Positions 49,199-59,728 of a stretch of 64,000 nucleotides of DNA are shown piece by piece. The DNA is from Ciona intestinalis (lineage: Eukaryota > Chordata > Ascidiacea > Phlebobranchia > Cionidae). Each line of letters starts with the position of its first letter. Position 1 is the stretch's first letter. The notes under the pieces are model-generated. The model was not told the DNA's origin. It searched no databases and saw only the letters and a program-made list of their open reading frames with translations. The stretch lies in NCBI RefSeq assembly GCF_000224145.3, contig NC_020170.2:4046646-4110645 (forward strand). The letters run 5' to 3'. A program made the position numbers and the translations under genes.

Positions 49199-52100
49199 GT
49201 CCAGCCTTCACCCAGTGGTCTGAATGGTCCGACTGTGCCTTCTGCGGTCATTCCACCTCGTCCAGAACCAGAGACTGCCGAAGTCCGTTCTCAGACAATC
49301 TAGCCAGCCATGTATGTGGAGGTGTTGGCTATGAATCAAGGGTTTGTGCCTCAGTGTTTCCATGTCCAGGTTGGTTATTTCTTTATAACGTATATATTAT
49401 AGTAGAGTGGGAAAAGATAAGATACCTTTTTGTTTAATTTTCTTGTCGCATTTGGTAGTAACAATGAACTTTCAAAGAATTATAAAACCTTATTCTTTCG
49501 ACTCCCATAGACCGTTGTTGATTGTTTAAATCACGATTTGGAAATTCTGCGCTAAAGGTGTCGCATCTTATCCCACTGTTATATTTTATGTTTAACTTTT
49601 GGGCACAGACGGTCGCGGTCGCATTTTGTATTATTTTTATCAAATGTTATTGATCGTGTCGCAGTGTTGTGACGACTGTTCCTGACAACCGCATCGAGGA
49701 TAAATACGTTTTGTTCCATTCCATATGACACTGAAACAAAGGATTTAATTTATTTCCAACTGTTCCAAACGTTCAAGTGTCGGCATGCACGCAACTTACT
49801 ATAAGACTTTATTTACAGATACCTTTGATGGTCTGTGGTTCAATATGCCGAGAAATTTTCCATCCTCTATCAGCGTCCCTTTTTACGCACACCGGTGTAG
49901 GGTGGTAAGAGGTTCGAGGCAGATCACAGAACAGATTCCAGGTATAGCCAAAGATAAGCGAAACCATATAAACTCATATCCAATATTGTGTAATGTCTAT
50001 TTACCGTTCCAAGAGACCAAAACTGTTGAGTGTTTGTCGTGGCATTCAGAACAAGTTGCATTCATTCAATATGTATGTTATATAGTAAGGTGGGAAAGAT
50101 GGGACACCTTTGTGTCCTATTTTCTCTTCCTATTTGGTAGTAAACACATAATGTTCAAAGAATTATAAAAACGTATCCTCACGACTCGCATAGACCATTG
50201 CTATTTGTTTAAAACACGATCAGAATATTGTGATATTATGTGCTAAAGGTGTCCCATCTTTCCAAACGCTACTATATAACTCTTATTGTCTGATGAATCA
50301 TAATTCAGGGTCAGATTCACGGATTTTTTTACAGTTACATTAACGCAGGCATCGCACTATCTGGCACGCAACACCTGACCTGCAATAACTACGACATCAA
50401 TCCAAATAATAACTACACTTTCTCAATTCTGGTGAAGCCGAATGCATTCCGTTCATCTGGACCAACCACTATATTTTCTTATGGAATGGAACACAATTAC
50501 GCAAGAGCACATTTGGAAAAAGTTTGGTGGTGAGCAGACTCATATTTTCTAGTTTATAAATACGCCCATAGTTTATACAGTGTCTTGAATGTTTGAATCG
50601 AAATGCTTTAACTTAATATTCGTAATTTAAAATCGGTTTTACTATTTTTTTTTCGGTGTTTTAAAATGCATTGCATAGAGTTTATACTTTATATCCCCAG
50701 GCGCAGTGAACTTCGCTTTAAAGTAAGATCGGATACTGGAATGAGAGAAGTTCGTGGAGTAAGCTCGGAGTGAGTTCGAATAATTAGTTTGCCGTTTTAT
50801 TTATAATATACTTATGGTATCTCGTGCACGGCAGTGTTGGTCGCATGTAGCCTAAAGGGCACAGGCTATTGGTCGTTATTTATTCAATATAGATTTGCGC
50901 ATTACAATTTGTAACTTAATTATCTTCGCGTGGCGGGCAACGGGTGTTTTTCTTTTTCAAAACTGACGTAATCCTTATATGTGACAACATTGCCCAATTC
51001 TCAGGTCTTCAGTTTGCATGATTTAGTTATATGAGCTCACCCATGCAGGTTAAGAAACCCTTTCTAATTTATTGTATAAGAGTATAGTTCCTAACCTGAC
51101 ACGCCATTATTAATCAAGTTACATACGTGGTAGCTCATAAGCGAAAATAAGAGATGTGTGAAACAGAATAGCCGTGTTATAACGTCTGTGGTTGCCCCGC
51201 CTCGCAAGGATAGAACATTTACATATATTCACTCATATTAAAAAATACCACAAAGTAATTACCCACGAATTACTAATATGGTAACTCATAATCGGGCACG
51301 AGATACGTGAAACAGAACACTCGTGTTATAACGTCTGCCTTTGGCCGTCACGCGAGGATAAAACAGGTTTCATTCATTCACTTATTTATACACGTGTGTA
51401 TCACTAAAACGTAAGCTACTAACATAAACAAAATCTCTTCCACAGTCTCTTAATAACAGACCAATGGAACCATATAGTAGTGGCCGTGCCTTCCGGAGAT
51501 AAAGAGAACATTCGTATGTTTGTTAATGGCAACGCAGTCGGAAGCACCCGATCTTTTACGACCCGGTTTTTCGGTAAACGCGGAAGAAACCAGTTCTTCT
51601 TAGGACAGAACACACGAGGAAATGCTTGGGCTAGAGGTAAGTGCATTTTATTTGACATTAATTGTTTAGAATCGGTACAGCGGAAAGTTATAGTATAGGG
51701 TGGGGGGAGAAAATATTAAAATTATATAAAAATATTCTGATCGTGTTTAAACAATTAACAACAGTATTATGGGAGTCGTGAGATACGGTTTTAAAACTCT
51801 TTGAACGTTCTTTACGTACTACCAAATGGGACGGGAGAATAGAATGTAAAGGTGTCTCATCTTCTTCCACTATACTATAATATAATATGGGAAAAGATAG
51901 ATACCTCAGTACATAACATGTTTCCTAGAGTTGTGAATTCCGTTATATAATTCATTGAATACTCTTTGTGTGCTACCAAATTGGAAGATAAAAGAAAATC
52001 TAATAAGGCTTACAAATAGAGAGTAAAACAAAACTGTTTTCCGCCAGGTTACTTCCAAGGTGGTTTGGCTGCTGTTGGGACTTGGCGTTCATTGTTAACT

Positions 52101-52319
52101 GACCAACAAATCACTGCTTTGTACGAAGCCTACCGGCCCGCCATTGAATCCAGTGATCCACTTTCTGTGAAACTTCTCCGCCATTTTGCGACCCAGCAGT
52201 TCAAGCAATGCTTTCAATCGCCGGCCACCATTGAAGCTCTTTACAGGAGATCAGCTGCGCCTGTTTCATGCCCAACAGCTACCATTACCCCACTGATGCC
52301 TTTCCTGCCGACTTTATGA
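49199..52319 (+). CDS. TSP1 plus LamG-like module, start exon unknown
   Basis: Exons: 49199-49369, 49819-49904, 50309-50529, 50701-50769, 51446-51636, 52048-52319; 336 residues read in one phase, entering in phase 1. Exon 1 is a thrombospondin type 1 repeat (FTQWSEWSDCAFCGHS, six Cys), a domain that binds glycans or proteins outside the cell. Exons 2-6 form a concanavalin/LamG-like jellyroll: FDGLWFNM, GQIHGFFYSYINAG, WNHIVVAVPSGDKENIRMFV, then GGLAAVGTWRSLLTDQQI, a pattern typical of laminin-G/pentraxin-like folds. No signal peptide or ATG exon is visible upstream; the first exon is phase-compatible with an internal donor in the last thioester exon. It is therefore either the 3' part of a thioester protein isoform or a separate gene whose first exon I could not find. 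Confidence 0.75.
49395..49582 (-). mobile_element. MITE, same family
   Basis: Left end TATTATAGTAGAGTGGGAAA, right end AAAGGTGTCGCATCTTATCC then CACTGTTATA. Intronic in the TSP1-LamG gene. Confidence 0.7.
50080..50277 (-). mobile_element. MITE, same family
   Basis: Left end TATAGTAAGGTGGGAAAGAT then GGGACACC; right end GTGTCCCATCTTTCC with CTACTATATA. Intronic. Confidence 0.75.
51120..51380 (+). repeat. Two SINE 3'-tail fragments in direct orientation
   Basis: TACGTGGTAACTCATAAGCG-like sequence with GTGTTATAACGTCTG and CGCGAGGATAAA occurs twice, near 51120-51215 and 51285-51380. Confidence 0.6.
51692..51880 (+). mobile_element. MITE, internally damaged
   Basis: Left end TATAGTATAGGGTGGGGGGA, right end AAGGTGTCTCATCTTCTTCC then ACTATACTATA. 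The left TIR is interrupted; a second fragment follows to about 51990. Confidence 0.65.
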
Positions 52320-53387
52320 GGCTAAAGCAACATAATAAAATAACGGTGCTACTGATATACTCTTTTTGCGCCCTATACGCTTGCTATTACAAACCGCATG
52401 AACTTGTAAAATTTGATTTAAATACATGATGCAATTGATATTATTCGTGATGGGAATGGCTAGATAGCTTTATAACGATAGAAACATGGCTTTTAGACTC
52501 TGAGTGTCGTTGATTTGGAGGTCTTGTAGGTGTGACCATCTACACAAGCGGTACGCAGAACTCATGTAAAACAAGCCAGTAGAAAAGTAAATAAATATAA
52601 TTTATTTTTCCGCGCGTGATCGGGCAAGGGGGTCTGCAAAACTTTAATCAAAATAAGAAGCTTCTTTTTGAACAGCAGCGTTTGAAATGCTTCAAATGCG
52701 TGTGTTGTGCTAGACAGTTACAAGAACTGCACCAAGTGAAGCAGAAGACAGTTTATTTATACAGCCAATATTTTTTATACCACTGAGGAATGCATAGAAC
52801 AAAACACAAAGATATTATTAGGCTGAATAATATACATAACGATTTGCTAGATTGTTGAGATATATTCACAACAGGTATTTAAATTAACAAAGTAAGCACA
52901 TAAGATAGTTTTGCAAGAGTAGCAGCTATATGGAATGTCACGTACAATTAAAATAATACATTTTCACTACATGTTTTGTCATTATACAAATGTTTCCATT
53001 AGAACAGCAAGTATAATACTTTTTTTCTAATGTACAAAACAACTGAAGATACGATGTGGTAAAGAATTGTGTGATACAAAAAAAGGTAGTTTTGGTAAGA
53101 CGTAAATCTTATGGGATTTGGCATACTTTTGAAATATAGGTTGCCGAACATCAGGTAGTATGTAAGGTTAATGTTTGTGGTTTACAATAAAATACTATGG
53201 GACTCCCAACCCCTTAGCATAAAAGCAATCTTAGCATGCATATCCGTAAGTGTATTCTATACATGACTGTTGTTTTAATATTTAACACAAGTGTACCACA
53301 TATATTTATGTCATTTAATACAAGTGAATGCATATATATTTATATGTGATTTAGATTAATTGAATACATGAAATAGCAAGGTACAAT
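52320..53387. other. Region between convergent genes
   Basis: The 3' ends of the TSP1-LamG exons (+) and of hydroxylysine kinase (-) face each other here. No further gene was recognised; AT-rich sequence consistent with UTRs. Confidence 0.6.
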
Positions 53388-56300
53388 TTAAACCAGTTTG
53401 ATCCTGTCTTTCACATTTAACAAAACAGTTTTTACAGCAGAGAAATCCATCATTATGTAGTCAGTGTTTTCTGGTTGGTCACATATTTCTTTTGAAGCAC
53501 TGCTTAAAGATTGAACACATCTTTGTGCAATTACAATGTATAAAATATCTTTTTCTTTGTCACCTAAAGGTAAAACTGTTTGGTAACCTTTCAGCCCATA
53601 CTCAGCAACAGTGAACATATCACAGTTACATTTGACAGCTTTCACCATTAGGTATGTAAGCATAATTGCAACTTCAAACACACAGTAACTGCAATGCGAA
53701 TCCCCAAAGTCAATGACCCCTGTAAATAAAGCAATTTTAAGTCCAGATAGTTGTAGGTATAATGGTAGCAGCAATATAACAGATCTTAGATTTTCAGTTT
53801 TATTTATAAATTTTCTTATTAAGCACAGACCACAGTAATGTTTATTTCATTTATAATATACCATAACTCTTTTTTGATATTTTGGAAAACAGTACAAGGA
53901 TCAGATTAATTAAACAAAGAAAAGAAGGAAAATGGCAACAAAAGCCATCATTAAAACACTTTAGGGTACCAATTACTCAAATAAAACTTATATAAACACA
54001 GGTCTGCTAAACCCATTTATATGTTTAAACATGGTATGTAATTGAGCTGTTCCACCACTTACCACATACTCCCCAACATTGGTCCATTCCATCCCCACCT
54101 AACAGCTGTTGCATTATAATGTTACTTGTATTTGCATCACCATGTATCAAACCTATGCATTAGCATTATATTAGTATGTATTTAAATAACAATTGTATTT
54201 GACTGGTTCATGTTTACAGTTGTGATAACAAATGTATTTGACTGGTTCATGTTTACAGTTAAAACCCAAAAAGTTTAAACAGTTTAGGTATATTTTTACA
54301 CACACATTTAGCAAAATTTGACATTTGGGATAAATTTGCAATTATAACGTGCTTGCAGCATAAACACAAAGAAAATAACAGTGTAAAAAAAAATCACTAA
54401 AAACATATATCCTATTTAATGTATATAAATTATAAGTATTAAAAACAACACCTTTCCGTAGCGAAGACAGTTTAGTTAAAACTTCTTCTTCAAATTTTGC
54501 CATCACATCTTTGCAAAGTTTCTGTAGGTCTTTATCCTCAATAAATGGGATATTTTTGTGAGTAGCTGAAGTGTTTAACAAATTCCATGACAACTCTAGT
54601 CTGGTGTGACTGTCATTAACAGGGTAGGTCTAAAAGTAGTAACAATATTTATTTGTCTACATGATAACAGTAGCAAATATTAAAAAATTGTTGTATTTCT
54701 CCAAGACTCCAAGTCTTACCCATTTTATGGCACTGTGTTATATCCGTTAACAAATCTGGCCCATTTTGGAACACACATCAATGTAGATTATATGCATGTA
54801 TATTTTATACATGACATAAGTGAATGAATAAATATAACTAATTATCCTAGCGTGGCCAGAAAAGGTCAATCGTTACAACACAGGTATTCTGTTTCATGCA
54901 CCTTGTGCCAGCCTATGAATTACCACATATGTAACTTTGTGGGTAGCTGTTTTTTATATACATTTATTGTAGAAAAAATTATAATAATTACGATCAGTAT
55001 TTGATTAATTTGGCCAAACAGCTTTCCACATTCAAATGCGATATCATTCAGTTGGTTTTGTTTGACTGGAATGTTTTCAAGCAGTTTGCCAGAAAGATAT
55101 TTTAATAAAATAATGTTGATGTTTTCCTGTTCATCTGAAAAGTAAAAGAAATCGATGAAAAGAAAAACAAAGGTGAACTTCTACGTGCCTATATATCTAA
55201 CAGTTTAATGGTATACTAGAATCACAAGGTTATCTATACACCTCATGCTCACTGCTGAGTTATAACATGGATTCCTTCTTATAAACTAGATAAACGTGGT
55301 GTATACATATACCTCATGGTTATTGTATTATTATGCAGTACACTCACTGTGTACATTTTCATGAAATATTATTGGGCACATGCTGTCTTTTTACATACCC
55401 AATTACACCATTCGTAGCTTACCCAAATGCACCATTCGTAGCTTACCAGTTTGAATTATATTTCCTGTCTTTGTTGGGACAGGTTCAGAAACTTTTATTC
55501 CATTCTTTACCAACAAATTTAAAACGTCGATTATTGTCGTTAAACTTTCTGCGTGAAAATATTAAAAAGTTTTACTAAAAGCAATATAATGTGTTTACAG
55601 GTTTTAGGCGCACGTGGTTTTGTCTGTTTTGATTTGAAGCCGCTGATGCGTAGCGAACATTCGGTTATGTTTGGGGAGATTTTCGAAAAAGAAAAAAAGG
55701 GTCGTGGCAAATGAAGGCCGTAATAGTAAGTATTCTGTTGCAATATATTGTTAACTTTCTCGGCAAAAATTGTTTACGGCAAAGACACAATTTAGGAAAC
55801 ACGACGAAACATGACATATAGTAGGGTGGGGGAAGATGGGACACCTTTTCAATCTATTTTCTTCTCCACTTTGGTAGTAAACAAACATTCAACGTTTTTT
55901 TTTATAAAACTTTATTCTCACGGCTCCCATAGATCGTTGGTAATTATTCAAAAGACGATCAGGATATTTGGTTTTTATGTTCCCCCACCGTACTATATTA
56001 TAGTATATTATAGTACGGTGGGGGAAGACGGGACATCTTTAGCACATACTATCCAAATACCATGATCGCATTTTAAACAAATAATAATGGTCTTTATTAG
56101 TTCGGAGGATACACTTTTATAATTCTTTGAATGTTTTTTGTTTACTACCAAATAGAACAAGAAAATAAAATGAAAAAGTGTCCCATCCACCACAATTTAC
56201 ATATACGTGGTAACTTGTAAGCTGGTACGGGGTGTACAAAATAGAATACTCGTGTTATAACGCCTGTCGTTTTCCGGTCATGCGAGGATAAAGCAAATTA

Positions 56301-57063
56301 CATTCAATGTTAAAGAATCCAAGCTGCGTAGGCTATCTATGACATATTGCTCGGTCGTTGCATCTGCCTAAGCACGACCAAGATACAATTAGTCGAAGTA
56401 TTTCCTTTCCACGAACTGACTGAACTTTGTCCTTTTTAAGCATTCGTTCATCTTGTATTGTACAGTAGGGTGGGGAGAAATTTGTTCATTCTATTTTCTC
56501 GTCGCATTTGGTAATAAACAAAGAACATTTAAAGAAATATAAAACTGTATCCTCACGACTTCCATAGACCGTTGTTAATTGTTTAAAACACGATCAGTAT
56601 TTTTAAATATTATGTATGCTTCCCCATTCCTACTATATAATTATTCTCCGCCACCGATGAGACAAATGAAAGTTACAATATGCAACAAAATAAAGAAAAT
56701 TTTAAAGAATACAGTTTGTGGCACGAACATCTATTTAAAGCTCAATTAAATGTAGATTCCAAAACGCCTGGTGTTTACATGAATCGTGTAGGCAACTCGT
56801 GAAATCAAAATAGTGAACAGACAATGATCGAGAAATTTCAAGGCTTTGCCTTACATTTCGTAGTAACATAGCGACAACGACCTACCTAGTTGTCCTGCAG
56901 AATTACTTGTAACCTTTAAAGTAAACTTATTTCCATCTTCAGTTGAAATTAGAAAGTTAAGATCATTGTAACTGTTGAGTTTACTAACGCTTGCTACCTT
57001 AAATCCGTATAGTGTCTCAACAGTTTCCCGAGCCCTCTCTGATGTCATTTTCGAGTATTCCAT
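53388..57063 (-). CDS. hykk: Hydroxylysine kinase (HYKK/AGPHD1)
   Basis: Six minus-strand exons, in order: 57063-56886, 55548-55447, 55134-54992, 54629-54452, 54152-54063, 53719-53388; 340 residues, phases consistent. The family phosphorylates 5-hydroxylysine with GTP in collagen-derived lysine catabolism (known for vertebrate HYKK). Visible: YNDLNFLISTEDGNKFTLKV (nucleotide-binding lobe with its Lys), the activation-site-like HGDANTSNIIM (catalytic loop, Asp and Asn present), and VIDFGDSHCSYCVFEVAIML (metal-binding DFGD), followed by the characteristic GYQTVLPL and PENTDYIMM C-terminus. The start is the ATG at 57063 giving MEYSKMTSERARETVETLYG. It is slightly shorter than the human protein, as recalled. 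Intron 1 contains a back-to-back MITE pair and intron 5 a short tandem repeat. Confidence 0.9.
54194..54258. repeat. Short tandem repeat in an intron
   Basis: GTATTTGACTGGTTCATGTT repeats at a 39 bp interval (54194 and 54233), just upstream (in gene sense) of HYKK exon 5. Confidence 0.6.
54820..54945 (-). repeat. SINE 3'-tail fragment
   Basis: GAATAAATATAACTAATTAT, AGCGTGGCCAGAAAAGG and CTATGAATTACCACATATGT match the reverse complement of the SINE tail. Intronic in HYKK. Confidence 0.55.
55816..56195. mobile_element. Two MITEs in opposite orientation, adjacent
   Basis: The first, 55816-56000, runs from TATAGTAGGGTGGGGGAAGA to CCCCCACCGTACTATA. The second, about 56001-56195, starts TATTATAGTACGGTGGGGGA and ends AAAGTGTCCCATCCACCAC. 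Together they can fold into a long hairpin. They lie in the first intron of HYKK. Confidence 0.75.
56200..56305 (+). repeat. SINE 3'-tail fragment
   Basis: ATACGTGGTAACTTGTAAGC, TGTTATAACGCCTGTCG and ATGCGAGGATAAAGC, directly after the MITE pair. Confidence 0.6.
56460..56640 (-). mobile_element. MITE, terminus partly deleted
   Basis: TACAGTAGGGTGGGGAG lacks the GATGGGACACC part of the TIR; the right end is CTTCCCCATTCCTACTATAT. Intronic in HYKK. Confidence 0.65.
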
Positions 57064-58214
57064 AATGATAACTTGCAATCAGGTCTATTCAGTCTATCGC
57101 TTTCTTTCTATAGTGTATACAACCTATATTGTATGGTGTCTCCGTTATCATCATTTCCGATATTTCCGTTATCATCATTTCCGATAAAAGCGTACTGTTA
57201 CTACGCGCATCCTTACGCAATGTGTTTAGTTGGTCGCGGATTTTAAGCGCTGTCCCATCTTACCCCACGATAATATATTCCTATATAAATTAACCTATTA
57301 AGATTATCCCCATATACAAATTAACCTATTATAACGATAACTGACTTTTGCTATAAAAATAACTTACACAGAATTACTGCACGCGAGCTGAAGAGAACAT
57401 AATAAACTGAACAATCAATCATGCGTTGCAAGACGCATCCTGTTGATTCAAGCCTCAAAAGAGCGTCAGTTTTAGGCAATAAATTACTGGGCTGTAATAC
57501 GCGGACATACGAGCTTAAAACATTGCACCTCGGGGCTATTTATTTAATGGCTGCAGGCTGAATATATTATGCGTTCTAACCTAAATGACATGAAATGAAT
57601 GCGACATTTTTATCCTCTCGTGGCTGGGTAGTAATTTTAATTCGGACATTTTGTTTCATACACCTTCAGTCCGCTTGCGAGTTACGAAGTGTAATGCGAG
57701 TTACGAAGTGTAATATTTTAACTGATTTTTTTTAAGTGTATAGTTGACAATTTAAATAGACAATAACACTAATTCATAATGGACTATTGGGGCCGCTCAC
57801 GTTATACCGACTGTTGTTGCTTCGTCATGCGAGGATAAATAAGGTGTATTTATTTGTTCATCCATGTGAGACATTCCAAATGTAATGGGGCTCACCGTGC
57901 TCGCTCATGTGGCAAAATACGCATTACACGAACGTGGTATTTCACTGCAATATACAAACCTTGGGGTAAAATGGATGTCGTTGGCACATGTTATCCCATA
58001 TTTTTTAATCTTATTTTTAACAATTAACAACGCTCTTTTAAAGTCGTGAGGCTACGGTTATGTATTTCTATAAATATGGGATGACAAAAGAAACGAAAAG
58101 TTGGACCATCTTACTTCAACTGCAATTGCTCCAATCTAGTAGTCACTAATGGGTTGCCCAAATTATAAGCCATCCATAAAAAAAATCAAAAAAAAATCAA
58201 AAAATTAATCACCC

Positions 58215-58440
58215 ACAAAAGTAACATACATCGTAACTCGTAAGCTGACACGAGGTGTATGANNNNNNNNNNNNNNNNNNNNNNNNNNNNNNNNNNNNNN
58301 NNNNNNNNNNNNGGATAAATAATTTGAATTACATGTACCTTACTTTATCCTCGCGTGGCTACAGTCGTTATAACATGGCTGTTCAGTTTCATACACCTCG
58401 TACCAGCTTACGAGTTACCAAGTATGTTACTTGAACGAGG
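58215..58440. repeat. SINE 3' tails facing each other across a gap
   Basis: AACTCGTAAGCTGACACGAG before the gap and CAGCTTACGAGTTACCAAGT after it are inverted copies; such a palindrome may explain why the assembly broke at 58263-58312. Confidence 0.6.
58263..58312. other. Assembly gap (50 N)
   Basis: A run of 50 undetermined bases within inverted SINE tails. Confidence 0.95.
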
Positions 58441-58489
58441 GTGATTATTTTGGGATTTATATTTATTCATTTTTATGTGTGGCTGATAA

Positions 58490-58640
58490 TTAGGACAACC
58501 CATTAGTAACCACTGGGTTGAAGCAATTATGGTTAAGTGTCTTGCCCAAGAACACATATACGCCCACAAAGGTAGCAGCCTTCAACCCATTACTTCTGGG
58601 TTAGAGGCAGGTGCGCTAACCAACTGTGCTACGACGCCGA
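58490..58640 (-). mobile_element. tRNA-derived SINE, head, reverse orientation
   Basis: AAGTGTCTTGCCCAAGAACA and GGCAGGTGCGCTAACCAACT are the reverse complements of the conserved SINE blocks. Confidence 0.75.
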
Positions 58641-59669
58641 AAGTTACTTTTATTGGTTCTTTTATTCATTCATTTAACGTCTGGTAGCGATAGTTTTGTA
58701 ACAGGTATAACAATTAAATGGTTTGTGTATGGTATGTAACTTATAACATACAACGAGGATACGGTTATTTTTTGTACAAATAAATTGCTTTTTTAGGATT
58801 TTATTTAGGATTTTAAATAAATGAAGAATTCAATGTAGAATCTTTAGCCTATTCATGCGAACATAGCATCTTAAAAAGAAAATACTAAAAGATTCTTGTT
58901 AAAGTAATACGATATATTCCGTTGCCCCTTTTGTGTCAAAATTGTATTGTTCTGAGACATAAGAGAACTGGACTATATAACAATACGTCAGTTTTAATCA
59001 AACACACACAAGTCGTTAAACAATACTGTTTACCGCTCATTCCATATTAAGTGTCGCGAGTGTGAAATCCCCTATCGCCGAATGAAAGCCTCATACCTGC
59101 TGGTTTCCATAAACAAGTATATGTTAATGTTCCAACATGGCAACGAGGTTATTGGGGCAGGTTGTGTTACAAACGTTTATATATCTGAAAGCGAATACAC
59201 AGAAGGAATGCCGTGCAAATGAATTCATATTGGATAGCAGACTCGTAACAGAAGCAGAAAGCCTAAACCTGTTTGTATGCGCACATGTTAATGAATGTGA
59301 GCCTACGCTTATAAATACTTTGTAGCTTTTTCAAACCGTTTACAGTAACCTGAAGGTTTGAATTTTGTTTTGTGAAAATTGTTTTAAGGTAACGTGAAGC
59401 TGTGCCCTAATTGCAAAGATTATAAAATTGCGATTTTTAGGTACTAACGCAGCAACAGCACACAATTTTACTCACGAATAGCGTAAATATATAAGTTTTA
59501 GTTTAGAAAATTTCCAAAATGGGTATTTTATGTGGTGACATTTAAAATCATTCATTTTTTATATATAGGGTTATATGCTGTTGCAAATATAAATTGAAAA
59601 ACAAACAATTGCCCGAAGTTTTCTTTTATACTTGTATTCTTTATTTATTGTAAATCATTGCTCTTTTCC

Positions 59670-59684
59670 AAGTTTCTTTTTTAG
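59670..59684 (+). promoter_or_regulatory. Acceptor-like site before CUB protein start
   Basis: AGTTTCTTTTTTAG ends 44 nt before the ATG at 59729; it may be a spliced-leader or 5' UTR acceptor. Confidence 0.4.
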
Positions 59685-59728
59685 GAGATTTGTTAAACCT
59701 TTATCTAATTGAAGTCCATTCAGCAAAC

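Larger units (their letters stand above)
57064..59728. other. Intergenic region with repeats and a gap
   Basis: Between divergent HYKK (-) and the CUB protein gene (+). It holds a 24 bp tandem repeat (57144-57190), a MITE fragment TGTCCCATCTTACCCCACGA (57251-57270), a diverged MITE (57960-58120), SINE tails on both sides of a gap and a reverse SINE head. Open frames there have no supporting features. Confidence 0.6.

Noticed and set aside
49819..49941. Longer form of TSP1-LamG exon 2 ending at 49941
   Set aside because: The donor GTAAGA at 49905 is stronger and alone keeps frame with the next exon; 49942 would lead to a stop.
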